Below, one piece after another: positions 23,820 through 35,399 of a stretch of 64,000 nt of DNA. The DNA is from Epiperipatus broadwayi (lineage: Eukaryota > Onychophora > Udeonychophora > Euonychophora > Peripatidae), in NCBI GenBank assembly GCA_028023455.1, contig JAQFVV010006238.1, forward strand, positions 1,245,478 through 1,309,477, written 5' to 3'. The notes below the pieces were generated by a model, which saw only the letters and a program-made list of their open reading frames with translations, was not told the origin of the DNA and did no database searches. Position 1 is the first letter of the stretch. Each line of letters starts with the position of its first letter. The position numbers and the translations under genes were made by a program.

Positions 23820-24190
23820 TAATTTGTTATTAAGCCTTAAATGAAAGTTATATATTTATATTTTACCAGTTCTTATTTATGGATGTGACACATGATCTCT
23901 TCTCTTCTACAGAAACAATCCTAATTCAATGGTTTATTGAGCACCATAAAAATATTAATATTTATGGATTAGTTATTTGTGGATGTGACATGTGGCTTCT
24001 TCCACAAAAGCAAATTCTAAATGCATAGTTAACATAAGAGAACATGGAATAAGTTTATTAGATATTGTAAGAAACAATTTAAGGATAAGAGGGCAGCCAA
24101 AGAACTATGATGAAATTCTAAAAGTGGAAGATATTTAAATGGCAAAGAGCAATAAACACAAAAGAATCCTTAATGTATGTTAGAAATTTT
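23820..24190 (+). pseudogene. RTE-like LINE fragment
   Basis: The plus strand reads LPVLIYGCDT near 23,866, matching the LPVLxYGxETW segment, and IREHGISLLDIVRNNLRIRG near 24,040, resembling the MERxMLGISLRDRxRNxxIR segment that follows it in RTE-like elements. A similar TTTGTGGATGTGACATG stretch recurs about 100 bp later (23,975), suggesting a small duplication. Stops interrupt both pieces. Confidence 0.6.
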
Positions 24191-26070
24191 AAATTTAATT
24201 TCTAAATGCCCTTAACACAAGATTTCATATAAAAAATTTGTTTAGTCCCAAGAAAAAAATTAAGTCTTCTTGATCTACCTTATCATTATTGGAATCTTAT
24301 CAGAAGTTTTAGAATCTCTCACACTCATTTTACATATCTATTTTAGAAGTAGAATATAACACTAATAATTCACGTAGATGTGTTCGAACACATTCCATTA
24401 GCCATATGGTAAATGTCATTGATTTAAGAACTTAATAAAATCATGAGTGGATTCAGTAATGGGTTGAAATTTCTATAGAATCTTATATTTAAAAGTGAAT
24501 TGTTTAGCTATCTTGTAAAAATAAATCAATAAATAACTTTACCGAATAAATAAAATGAAAATTAATATAGGAAATATCTTCATCCAAAATGAGTGAAGTC
24601 AAAAAAAAATATGACTTGATAACCCAAAGCTGATTCGAGAAAATTTTACCCTACTAAATATATAGATTTTAAGAGTAATTATATATCTACATAAGATTAT
24701 GAAAATAACTAAAGGTAAGGTGGATAAATGAGATAGGAAAGTTTTTTGGAATGATAATGAGAAGGAATGGATGAAGAAATTGAAGAGAAATCATTCTGTA
24801 GTTGATGGTTAATGTTTAAGAATAGCTGCGATGATAGAGGATTGTAAAATATATTTAAATATATATCAAGAGTGATACATTAAACTTTTTAGTAATTTAA
24901 AATTTAATGTTAACATTGCAAATAATTATTTATAAAGAGATTTTAATTAAAAGGCCAGAGAATTTATTAATATGGTGTAATTTGTTTTAATGGTGTTGTC
25001 CAATTTATACATATAATACAGTCCCAAGTAATGTAACAACATACCTTCTGCAGCAAACTTACATATTAGTCTTCTTTTGACATAAAAATTTCATCTTAAA
25101 CTGCATTCCTTTAACATATTTTGATTATTTAAATATTAAAGTTGTATTAGCTAATATTTTAGTTGTTACTAATTTACAGTATAATAATTGACAGGATTTG
25201 ATTTATTCCTATGCAACAAGCTGTGAGTTAGATAAATTGATTACTAGATAATTTTTTATTATTATCTACAAATTGATTGTTATTAACATAAGAAAAGTTG
25301 GACCTTATTTACAAGTTTGTTTAAATGATTCTTTAATGAGCTTACTTGTGGATTATCATATTGGACTTGGTTACTCTATGAATAGATTTTAATTTACATG
25401 TATTATGTTCATGCTAAGGCAATTAATGGTCAATTGCCAAAATATCTTATCCGGTCATCAAATTTTTTTATAAAAGTTAATATGCAATGAAGTTCCATCT
25501 TGATTGTTTCTGCATAAAATAATAATCACATGAAATTAAAAGCATTTGGCAGTGATAAGTATCGTCTTATCATATGAAGTCTTGAAATGGAGATCATGGT
25601 ATTGAAAGCAACTCTACAGCTGTTATATCGGCATTTGTCTTAACTATCTTTTTGTTGATGTTTAAATAATAGTTTAAAAAAGTTTCTGTATTAAAAGTGT
25701 TATTGATAATTTTAAGGGCACCTCTACATTGAAGTAGTTCTTAAAAATAAATAAATAAAAATAATGAAATTGTTTCTTACTGAGAAGTTTGAGCATTAGA
25801 ATTGTTGGAAGGAAGCTGCAATGCAACTTTGTTCCTGAGTATGCCATTAAACTAAAAGGTTTGATTTAAAGAGACAGTGATTTTATTAGTATTCTCAAAT
25901 ATATTACATGTATTTTAGTTTAGTCCTTCAGCTTATGAAGATCATACATTTGCAATTAATGCAACAGTATTTTTACATTTTTTGCATGAAAAACCAACTA
26001 AGGCATAACAGATTAGTACTCATAGATTTTTGACAATTATGCTGAGGTAAGAAATTTCCAAGATGGTTTT
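24191..26070. other. AT-rich spacer, no gene seen
   Basis: No coding exon is supported. A stretch around 24.7-24.85 kb has a LINE-like purine-rich composition but no motif. A possible SINE-B tail lies near 25,770-25,830. Confidence 0.35.
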
Positions 26071-26079
26071 CTTCTGAGC

Positions 26080-26215
26080 GTAAGCTTGTGGCTAAGACCT
26101 ATAGAGGTCCCTACCTTTGAATTTTTCAGACGCTTATTCATAAGGTTACAGCCTTAGTAAATATTACTTAATATAAGAATGTGTGTTTAATAAAATTTAT
26201 AATTACAAGATGGTT
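26080..26215 (+). repeat. Dispersed repeat D, copy 2
   Basis: Plus-strand copy of the repeat seen in reverse at 19.2-19.4 kb; shared landmarks in order are AAGCTTGTGG, GACCTATAGAGGTCCCTA, a GCTTATTCA segment, ACAGCCTTAGTAAATATTA and AAATTTATAATTAC. It ends about 50 bp before the hAT-type element. Confidence 0.55.
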
Positions 26216-26275
26216 TCTTATATCTGAGGAGTTTGTCTTAAGTGAGAAGAGTTTCAGAATTGATATTTTAGAGTA

Positions 26276-28076
26276 GTGGTAACCACTGGTCCGCGGACTG
26301 GCACCAGGCCGCAGAAGTTTTATGCCAGGGCCACGCTAGACTGGCAAGAAAGTTAGTAATAACAAAATAATAAGATTTTAAACTTTTAATTAATATAAAC
26401 AGTTTTTATTTATTTTTTCATCACATTTTTACCCGGTTAAAAAAAAAAGAAACAGAACAAAAATGAAATCTAATCAATCAGACATAAATTAATTTGTTTT
26501 TCTATTTATTACAGATGTTTATGGAGGGGTAGAATTAAATTTTTTATTATTTTTCTAAAAAAATTCAAAATTAAAAAAAAAAAGTTTTTTATTATACAAA
26601 CTCCAGTTGTCTTTTGATAGCCAATCACGGCCGCTTGTCGGCATTGTTTACGTGTTAAAACAATAAAATGTAACATTACCGGGCTGCAATTTTAAAAATA
26701 CGGTGACTTTTTTTAATCACTTAAATTTTTTCTACTCCATTTTTTGTGGGTTTTTTTTTTTTGGCTTTAACTTTTATTTTTGAAATCAATTTTTTTTACC
26801 TTTTTTTAAAAATAAAAACCAAAAAATAACTTCTGTCTCTAACTTTTACAAAGTATTTCTCAATACACCTCCCCCCACCCCAAAATAAAGAAAGATCAAA
26901 ACTTTTGACTTTTTCAAGTTTCAGGTTTTTTTGTTTAAAAATACGGTCACTTTTTTTTGGCCTATAAGGCAATATCTTTTTTGCTTTTATTTGTATACTG
27001 CTAATATACTAAAACTTTTATTTTTATTACCTTTTTTAAAAAAATAAAAACAAACCAAAAGTAACTTTTGTCTCAGTGAAGTCAAAGTATTTCTCACCTC
27101 CATCCACCCCCAAATTAAAATATCTTTTTTGGCTTTAACTTTTTTTTATTTGTGAAATCAATTTTTATCATCTTTTTTTAAAAAGAAAAACAACCAAAAA
27201 ATTTCTGTCTCTAACTTTTATAAAGTATTTCTCAATCTATCACCCCCCACTCCCAAATTAAAATAAGATCAAAACTTTTGACTTTTTCAAGTTTCGTTTT
27301 CTTTTTTTTTATTATTTAAAAATACTCCCACTTTTTTTTGGCCTATAACGCAATATTTTTTTTGGCCATATTTGTATGCCACTAATATACTAAAATTTGT
27401 ATACCACTAATATACTAAAACTTTTATTTTTAAAATCAATTTCTGTTACCTTTTTTTAAAAGTAAAAACAAACAATTTTTTAAAAAAACTTTTCCTATTA
27501 TCCTTTCAACACACCACCACAAAAAAAATTTACAATAACATCAAAACTTCAGACTTTTACACGTTTCATTTTATTTTTTCAGATTTAAAATACGGCAATT
27601 TTTTTTTGGCTGTACGGTGATTTTAATTATGCTATTTCTATTTTGTCCTTATTACTATGAAAAGACAACTTCCATAAATATATAACCATCTTGTATATTT
27701 AAGATTAAATACAGATATTACATTTATCATAATCATTGCCATGTAATTTACTCTAGCTATGATATTTTCCAACATTCAGGTGAATAATATTTTATTCTTG
27801 CATGTTTTAACAATGAAATAATAAACAGAGAAATGCAAGCACATTAATGAGAACAATTGTTATTGTACTGTTTCTGTGTTCAGCACGTGAAGGTAAGCAA
27901 TACCATTACAATACACAATAACTAGTGTGCTGTTTTGGACAGTTGTAACAATTATGCTTATCTAAGGCTAAGCAGGTTACATCTTTAAGAAAATTTATCT
28001 GTAAACTTCTGCCAGTCCGCAAAATCTTATCCTTATTTTTGCTGGTCCGCAGATGTGAAAAGGTTGAAGACCACAG
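26276..28076. mobile_element. hAT-type DNA transposon, non-autonomous (1.8 kb)
   Basis: The element is bounded by exact 8-bp direct repeats TTAGAGTA (26,268-26,275 and 28,077-28,084), the target duplication length of the hAT superfamily. The left end begins GTGGTAACCACTGGTCCGCG; the right end in reverse complement begins CTGTGGTCTTCAACC and reaches TGCGGACCAGC, so the termini are degenerate inverted repeats around a GGTCCGC core, as in many hAT elements. No transposase frame is visible. The interior is dominated by imperfect repeats, so the copy depended on an enzyme made elsewhere. Confidence 0.78.
26700..27620. repeat. Internal imperfect repeat array of the hAT-type element
   Basis: Blocks recur in order: CACTTTTTTTTGGCCTATAA (near 26,948 and 27,330), AGATCAAAACTTTTGACTTT (near 26,891 and 27,265, weaker near 27,540), and a C-rich CACCTCC/CACCCCC spacer. 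The spacing is roughly 275-375 bp and irregular. The composition (T runs, C runs) is unlike the flanks. Confidence 0.75.
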
Positions 28077-28234
28077 TTAGAGTATGATATTAATATTTGA
28101 TTCAAGATAGATTTAATAAATCCAAACAAAACTGAAAAGTATTTTAACTGATCACGATAGTGGGAATAATTTACATCTCAATTTACTATTATACAGATAA
28201 TCTAGCAACATATAATATTTTTCATTATTAAAAC

Positions 28235-29430
28235 AGGCAAAACTATCTATATGTATTGCCACTCAGTGCAAGCCAGAGTAATCGATGGATGCCAGAAGGC
28301 TTGTGCCTAAATTGCCCATTTAGTGCCTACTCATTCAATATCCCAGACTAGTTTTTGGCTTGTTGCCTTCATCAGTGAGGAGCCTTGGATCACTGCACCT
28401 AGATCTTAGGATCTAATGCAACTCTCCAGCAGCCACCTTTTATCTCCACTACAAACTATTAGTCTTAATTTGAAAACACTGTGATATTTTCACTCCAAGC
28501 TCATTAGCTTATATAGTCATATAGGTCTGAAACCAATTCAGTACCTATACATTTTGGGGTCTTTTGTTTTTTAATAAGCATAGCCGCCACTATCTTATTA
28601 GTCAGGATTGGTTTTAAGCCAATAAACATCACATGATCACCATTTCTTATGCTTGCTTATAACTTATTAAAACAGGCAAAACTCTCTATACATATTGCCA
28701 CTCAGTGCAAGTCAGAGTAATCGATGGATGTCAGAAGGCTTGTGCATAAAATCCCCATTTAGTGCCTACTTATCCAATATCCCCAGACTAGTTTCTGGCT
28801 TGTGGCCTTTGTCAGTGAGGAGCCTTGGATCTGAGAGCACTGCACCTAGATCTTAGGATCTAATGCAACCCTCTAGCATCCACCTTTTATCTCTACTTAA
28901 CTACAAAACAATGAGACTTAAATTGAAGACACTATTATTTTCAATCCAAGCTCATATAGGTCTGAATCCAGTTCAGTACCTATACATTTTGGTATCTGGT
29001 TCTTTAATAACCATAGCCACCACTATCCTATTAGGCAGGATTGGTTTTTAGCCAATAAACATCTCATGATCACCATTTCTTATGCTTGCTTATAACTGTT
29101 ATTAAAACAAGAAAAACTCTATACATATTGCCACTCAGTGCAAGCCAGAATAATCAATGAACCAAAGGCTTGTGCATAAAATCCCCATCTTGTGCCTACT
29201 CATCAAATATCCCCAGTGCTCTCTGATCCAAGGCTCCTCATTGATGAAGGCCATAAGCCAGAAACTAAGTCTGGGGATATTAGATGAATAGGCACTAGAA
29301 GGGAATTTTATGCACAAGCCTTCTGGAATCCATTGATTATTCTTGCTTGCACTGATTGGCAATAAGTATAGAGAGTTTTACCTGTTTTAATAACAGTTAC
29401 AAGGAAGCATAAGAAATGATGATCATGTAA
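28235..29430. repeat. Repeat C array: two tandem 435-bp units plus a foldback unit
   Basis: Units start at about 28,235 and 28,669, each with TATTGCCACTCAGTGCAAG, AGTAATCGATGGATG, CTGGCTTGTGGCCTT-like, TCAGTGAGGAGCCTTGGATC and ending ATCACCATTTCTTATGCTTG. A third partial unit (29,100-29,230) runs into its own inverted copy (29,220-29,429), whose reverse complement carries the same landmarks. The unit resembles dispersed fragments at 45.9, 50.8-51.15, 61.7 and 62.2 kb. No coding capacity is evident. Confidence 0.88.
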
Positions 29431-29960
29431 TATTTTCCATCTTGCTTCAAATAAGGTCTTCAACAAGATTAAATGCAATAAATGTAATTTCAAATTTGAT
29501 TTAAAGATAAAGAAAAGAAGACACCATATTAGAGAGGAGCGGTTAGTGTTAGAAACAGCAACAAAGAATGTAGTCTTGTCAATCTGCAGAAAACTAAAAT
29601 TTTGGAATATGATTTATTTGGAATAGATTTTCTCACTCTCAGTTAAATAAAAATAAATAAATCGTTGTATTCGAATTAAGCTTTTCGATAAATAGAGTAT
29701 TTAGCAGTCATTTATATTTATAATCAATTTTCAGTTATTTAGATTGTCTTGACAGTTTTCATCATTAACTGATAGTTATATTATATCAAAGCATAATTGT
29801 TGTAGTAATAGAAGAATCCATTTTAATGATTGAAATTGAATATCTAATAATTTAGAATGTTGATAATTTAGCAATAGAATTTCTAGAAAATAGTCTTTTT
29901 ATTTTTTATGAAAATATTGAAATAAAGAAAAATCATAGAATGGCTTTATAGTTTAGTCTA
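29430..29960. other. AT-rich spacer, no gene seen
   Basis: No motif or repeat I can name. Confidence 0.35.
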
Positions 29961-29964
29961 TAAA

Positions 29965-30045
29965 AGATTTGACTAGTGAAATGTCACAACTGGCTGTGAT
30001 CCATGGACCTTAAGAACCAGTCTGGGACTTTATACTACAGCATAT
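29965..30045 (-). mobile_element. SINE-B fragment
   Basis: The plus strand shows TGTGATCCATGGACCTTAAG, the reverse complement of a tRNA B-box region (compare 58,500: TTGATCCATGGACTTTGAAT), followed by a decayed A-box side. Confidence 0.5.
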
Positions 30046-30535
30046 AGAGTATAGGAATGGACACAAAGATGATAATATTGTAAGGAAATGAGAACTTTTT
30101 ATACTAGTGGATGTGTCACAAAGACATTCTAATGATGTCATTTTAGCATAAATTGGATAGATATGGGTGGTTATTTATTATTATTATTATACAGTTTCTT
30201 TTTGGAAATAAATAGACTTCACAACCTATTCTCCACAGAACTTTTAAGAAAAAAAAAATCATTTAAAAATCATATTAACTACTCATTCTGTAAAATAAAT
30301 TTGCACAAGAAAATGACATCAACATTTTTTTTAACACTAGTGTCAAAATATTATTATGATCTGCAGATTACCATTATCAGGTTGAATATCAGTGACATAG
30401 GTTAATAAATGCAAATATTAGATATATACATTTAGCATCAAGAAGACAGGAATATTTTTAGCTAAAGCTTAGAATAAATTTTAGGCATTTTATTAATTAA
30501 AATATATAATAATATTAGTAAACAATAACAAGTCT
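30046..30535. other. AT-rich spacer, no gene seen
   Basis: An 80-residue open stretch at 30,163-30,405 (plus) is leucine/isoleucine/lysine-rich, as expected from random AT-rich DNA, and has no motif. Confidence 0.4.
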
Positions 30536-30539
30536 ATAG

Positions 30540-30640
30540 ACTTGACTTACTACAGTACTTTATTATTTTAGACTTTCAAAAGTAGGCGATAGTTTCGATT
30601 GTTTAGCAGTCTTCTCCAGAACTCCTTCCACAATTTTAAT
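30540..30640 (-). repeat. Penelope-like terminal fragment with hammerhead-like core
   Basis: The minus strand reads CTGGAGAAGACTGCTAAAC then AATCGAAACTATCG (30,619-30,592). This contains CUGNxGA-like and CGAAAC blocks around a potential stem II, as in hammerhead ribozymes, with an extra mismatch in the stem. The downstream TTTTGAAAGTCTAAAATAAT is shared in part with 44.95 kb. Confidence 0.5.
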
Positions 30641-31109
30641 AAATTCTCAGTTTCAATATATCTTGCCTATAGTGACATGGGCGTCATTAATTTAAAGTTA
30701 TGATGTGACAATAAAATTCAAATGCTAGAATACATCATTTTAAAAGGGTGGCAAGTATGTCATAATAAGATCAGTAATGATTAAGAGTTTTCATTTAGTC
30801 ATAACACACATTCTTACAGATTCAATGGTTTGAAAAGTGAATGAAATTACAAAAGAGTCTAATTAATTTGGGTTTCACCAACAAAATACATTCAATAAAT
30901 ATTAAAAGCAACTATAACAGAATTAAATAAATAATAATCATGTCTATGGAATCCATGTTTATCTGTATCCATCATTCTTTTTTAATTATTATTATTATTA
31001 GGTATGAGTAATTTTAATGTTCAGCTCTGGTGATTGTATCAATGGCAGTTCTCTTAAGTTAATATGTCTCTTATTTGATTTTTGAAGCTCTCCAATTGCT
31101 GTCATGCTC

Positions 31110-31205
31110 CTTGATCTAGTGGTAGTGTGACAGACTAGAGCTGAATGTCCTTAGATTCACTCACTAATGGTATCTCAAATTTCTTATGAAATTTCAATAA
31201 ATAAA
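31110..31205 (+). mobile_element. SINE-B copy (plus sense)
   Basis: CTAGTGGTAGTGTGACAGAC is A-box-like, ATGTCCTTAGATTCACTC is B-box-like, and the tail CAAATTTCTTATGAAATTTC runs into AATAAATAAA. The order matches the other SINE-B copies. Confidence 0.58.
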
Positions 31206-31401
31206 CCAATCAATACATTTTTTATTTATTAACATCGTAAAATCTACATATCTTTCTGCAGATCATCATTTTTTCAGTTTTAATTTTCCCAAATATTGTA
31301 TATATTTTATATAAGAAAAAAGAAATTAACACTGTAGACAATATGTAATAAATAAGCAATTTCTACATGAGTATGTAGATAATAATTACAGCAAGAAAAT
31401 T

Positions 31402-31765
31402 ATTAACTGCAAAGCCAGGCTTTCGATACTGAGTATCTTTGTCAAAGCCTGAATGATATAGGAGATTAGCAAGAAAGTGTTGGCATTTCCAACTGTATAT
31501 AAAGATGAATTAAAGTCATCATAGATTTTAATAATTTTACATATTCGCCCGTGTAAATACGTGTGTGTGTAAATAATGCAGTCGAATTAAACAACCAGCA
31601 TTTTCTAAAAGGAACACTATTGTCCTTTTATATTAATCGCATTTACAGAATTTATAATATACCAAGCCTCTTTAATTTTTCATTTCCTGCTAATCTCCTA
31701 CGTCAGTTGTGCTTTGACAAAGATACTCCATATCGAAAGCCTGGCTTAGCAGTTAACAAATATTG
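31402..31765. repeat. Inverted pair with hammerhead-like core
   Basis: Arms at about 31,402-31,478 and 31,683-31,765 are reverse complements. In sense both contain CTTTGACAAAGATACT, then a TATCGAAAGCCTGGC stretch; in the left arm GATAC-TCA-GTATC forms a perfect hairpin directly followed by GAAAG. This resembles stem II plus the GAAA block of a hammerhead, though the CUGANGA block is altered (TTGACAA). The spacer of about 200 bp contains an open stretch without a recognisable domain. Confidence 0.72.
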
Positions 31766-31769
31766 CATT

Positions 31770-32945
31770 TATACTGAATTTTGTTGCCGTAATTAGTATC
31801 TACATGTGGAATCTGGTTATTTATTATATTTATTATGAATAAAAAAAATGGCTATTTGCTTAGGAGATCATGTGATATTCAAACATTAAAATAGATAGGT
31901 CAAGCTTTGATTCAGGAATCTTCAGTTTTTGAGACTATCACTCTATTACTCTAAAGTTTAAATCATATCTTCAGATATCTAATCACTCTGTATTTTTGTT
32001 TTTTAATTGAAGTTCAAAACTAATTTGATCGAGTATCTATTTGTTTTCTGTGCTTTCCAAGATCTTTTTAAAAACTTTAGCATTGGAGCATAAGAATGTA
32101 ATTTTTTTCATCAAGAAGAGACTAAGATGCTCTTTGAATTTATACATTACTCTATGTAGATCAGCAATTGCCTTGAAAAACTAATATTATGTCATTACCA
32201 TGTCAATTAATGTTCAAAGATAATAACTATGATTTATACTCTGCATTTTGCATGATCATAAAGAAAATTTAAGATAAGAGACCGAATAGTAAACCCTTTG
32301 GGAATATTTACAGTTACCTGGGAAATCTATCAGTTGCCTGAAACCTGAATATTCCACCCCCAAACAAACCAAGAACTCTCAATTCTGAACAATCTCTCGC
32401 AGCCTCAAGCTCAACCAGACATTGCTGGAAGCTTAAACACAATACAAACCATAGATAGCAATGCTTAACAACTGGAAAAGTATATGGTATTCATCTTGTA
32501 ATTTTAATTGACCAATAAATTCTAATTTTTTTTTTTAAAGAAGAAACTAAGAATAAGAAGGTATCACATTCTAGTTTCCGCCTTAAATTTAAGTGTATAA
32601 TAATTTTATAAGGTTGCTATTATTCAGTAGCAGACATAGATCAAGTCCTAGGTATATCCTTTTGTGGCTATTTGCATTCTGTTACGAGAACTTAACTTTA
32701 TCGTCGTCACTAGTAGCCATTCATTAAGAATATAACTATGATAACCTCAGGAGATGGGGGGGGGGAGATAAAAAATGAAAAGTTCAAAAGTGAATTTTGC
32801 TGATTATAAGAACCGATTGCATCTATACATGTAAAATATATAACTCAGTCACGCGTTTATGGTACTATATTTGTAATAACTAAAATTCAATTATTTTTAT
32901 ATTCAATCGAAGAACTACATTTAACTGCGTTTAATTATATGCCCT
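31770..32945. other. No gene seen
   Basis: AT-rich, with a somewhat less biased block at 32.28-32.46 kb and a G run at about 32,757-32,765. No gene evidence. Confidence 0.35.
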
Positions 32946-32949
32946 GTGT

Positions 32950-33030
32950 GGTTTAGGGCAGTAGTAGAGTGACATATTCTTGGAGTCACAACCGCTCGAC
33001 ATTTGTATGAAATCGCGAGCAATAAATCAC
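32950..33030 (+). mobile_element. SINE-B copy (plus sense)
   Basis: GCAGTAGTAGAGTGACATAT is A-box-like; the B-box side has decayed; the tail ATGAAATCGCGAGCAATAAA matches the CTTAAGAACTCTCGAGCAATAAAG tail of the copy at 19.85 kb in its last 12 or so bases. Confidence 0.5.
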
Positions 33031-33034
33031 TCCA

Positions 33035-33945
33035 TTCTTTTATATTCAATCAAATAAAATAACTGTATTTAATTGTAATTAAATTAAAATGGAATTATTA
33101 TTTTATTCATGTTTTTAAACAATAAAATTGTATCTATATTTGAGTTAAACTTCGTAAACGAACTTGTCTACTTCCATTTTTCTTTTAAAATCATACTCCT
33201 ACCCTCTGAGATATATCTAATTGTTATTATCTTTATTGTGTAGTGTGTGAAATAGAGAGAGACCAATTCTGAATAAATTGTCATTTGACGCTGTCTCCTT
33301 TTGGTAGGTTTTAATTTAATAACTCATGTAGTTAGTTACTGTACTTTCGATTCCTAACTGTTGGGTGGAGGGGGAGGGAAGTCATGTTTTTTCTTTTAAT
33401 TCCCCAAAATTTTTAGAGCAGAAAATATTGGATTAATTTTCAAACTATTAATTATTTTTTGCCATTAAAGTATGTTAATTTAATTATCTGTCTTATTAGT
33501 TTACTTATATTTCTGTGTTTGGATAATGGCGTAAATGACTGACATTCTCGCCTTTAGATCTTCTCTTTTGACAAGATTGTCTGGTCGATTTGGGATAATT
33601 AATGATAGTCCTTCACCCTGTGTTACTATGCTATTACTCAGGGGAGATACAACCACATCTAGAACATGCGATTAGGAAAAGTTCAGAGGTTAAATGTTAC
33701 AGTTCACGATCTTTTAATTATCTCTTGATTTCTCCTTTTGAAGAAAATTATTGATGGCGCCTTATTTGCATAGTCATGATGGATAGCCAAGGAAATTCTT
33801 TGTCTAGAAATTTTTTTTTTAATAATTTAGTTTATTAAAATATATAGGGAAAGTGGAGGGGAATATGTATTGTATATGAAAATAATTTGGAGGGGAATTC
33901 GTATTGTATATGAAAATAATTTGATTCTGCAACTGAATTTTACTT
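33035..33945. other. No gene seen
   Basis: AT-rich. A short direct repeat GGAGGGGAAT...GTATTGTATATGAAAAT occurs twice between 33,855 and 33,920. No gene evidence. Confidence 0.4.
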
Positions 33946-33949
33946 TACC

Positions 33950-34485
33950 TTGTATTAGATACAGTCAGATTATTAATATAGATTGAAATATAATATTGAT
34001 GAAATTAATCACAGATTTAGAATTGGATGGAATACTTTTGGTAGAGTTAAATAAATCTTAAAAATATATATGTGAGTCTGAGATTTTTAATAAATGTGTT
34101 ATGCCAATGCTTTCTTATGAGAATTATACTTCGAACTTTCTTAGAAAGATGAATAAGTTTCAGTAGACCAAACAGTGAAAAGTATCTTAAGTGGCTTAAT
34201 AATCCAAAAGTGGAATACTCAGGTGAAAGAACAAACAGGTATCACTGATATAACTGAAAAAAATATTAATAAGAGACTGGATTAAAACTGGATCTGACAA
34301 AATGCTAGAAGAGATAGCTATAGTTGGGCAACTAATATTGTAAAATAATTCCCAAGAGACTATAAAAGATTTAGAAAAAGATCACATTTGAGATTGGTAA
34401 ATAAGAAAAGAAAGTTGTGGTATAATGTGAAGTTTTGAACTGGAAAAACTGGATGAATCTTTAAGAAATATTCCATTTAATTGGG
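33950..34485 (+). pseudogene. RTE-like LINE C-terminal fragment (copy 3)
   Basis: In order the plus strand shows DEINHRFRIGWNTFGRV-like sequence (frame-broken, 33,995-34,045), FNKCVMPMLSYENYTSNFLRK (34,085-34,150; the second half of the LPVLTYGxETWxLxxK segment), KNKQVSLI (34,225) and PRDYKRFRKRSHLRL (34,350-34,400). These match the same order in copies 1 and 2. The RT domain is absent, so this is a short 5'-truncated copy. Confidence 0.7.
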
Positions 34486-34682
34486 TTAATCATAATTAAT
34501 TAATTATATATAGATTATTTTTTTATTTCAAAAGTTTTTTAATGCTGATTATACTTAAATGATGTGCTGATTTTAAAGAATCTTTTTGATCACCAACAAG
34601 AAGTTAGTTATCTTTCTACTAGCAGCTATAATAGTAAAAAAATGGATGTATAGCTTTTGGGATGTCATATAACATTTGGCAC

Positions 34683-35066
34683 CAGAAATGATGAGTTGTG
34701 GGAAGCATACAATCTAATCAACTATAATCAACAACCCATTAAAACCACCCAAAAAAACCCCCCCAAAACCTTCACACCCTTCAAAGATGGGGCCTTGACC
34801 CCAATCCTGGACTTCTCCTTTAAATATTTTTTTGGGCTTCCCCCCATTGGTTTTTTTTCTCAAGGAGGGGTTTTTTTTGTCCCTACCTTGGGTGTGTGGT
34901 TTGGGGGGTGGGAAATCAAACCCCATATCATACCCTCTCCCCCCAAAAATTAAAAAATAAAATAATAATAAATTCTTTTTTAAATTAAATAATTTTTTAA
35001 TACTATATGGGATTTTTAAAAACTTTTCTTTTTTCTTTTAGGGTAAACTCCCCCCCCCCTAAACCC

Positions 35067-35098
<32 letters not shown>

Positions 35099-35113
35099 AG
35101 AAATGATGAGTTG
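34683..35113 (+). mobile_element. A-tailed C/T-rich insert between 16-bp direct repeats
   Basis: The direct repeat CAGAAATGATGAGTTG occurs at 34,683-34,698 and 35,098-35,113. The insert between (about 400 bp) ends in more than 30 consecutive A, the hallmark of LINE-mediated retroposition. Its composition, with many C, G and T homopolymers, is unlike the flanks. Reverse-complement GGGGTTTGATTTCCCACC resembles a B-box, but its orientation is opposite to the A tail. The two overlapping open frames here are low-complexity and not genes. It could be a retroposed transcript of unknown source, or partly a sequencing or consensus artefact in homopolymers. Confidence 0.68.
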
Positions 35114-35399
35114 AGCTTCAGAAGTCTTTTGGAAATTCATTAGTCAAAGTTTCTGCTCACTTGATATTCAAATACCAAAATGATAAAAATTCATCAATCA
35201 AAGTTTTTTGCTCGCCTGATATTCAAATATCAAAATGATAAGTTGAGCTTATATTTTCTTCTCACATTTAATGCACCAAATTTCTACCAGTTTTAAGATG
35301 ACAAAAATGTTGCTGATTCAATTCCTAATGAAAGCAAATGGCAATTATTTTGTCACTTTTGGCCATGTTTTCTAAATAATATATATATACATTTAAGGC

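Noticed and set aside
28235-29100. CRISPR-like array
   Set aside because: The repeat unit is about 435 bp with no short repeat/spacer structure, and the sequence is eukaryotic.
30163-30405. 80-residue plus-strand open frame
   Set aside because: Composition is what random AT-rich DNA gives; no motif.
34657-34953. Two overlapping open frames of 70-98 residues in the C-rich insert
   Set aside because: They are mirror frames over homopolymers (Pro, Phe, Lys, Gly runs) with no domain; the stretch is better explained as a retroposed insert.
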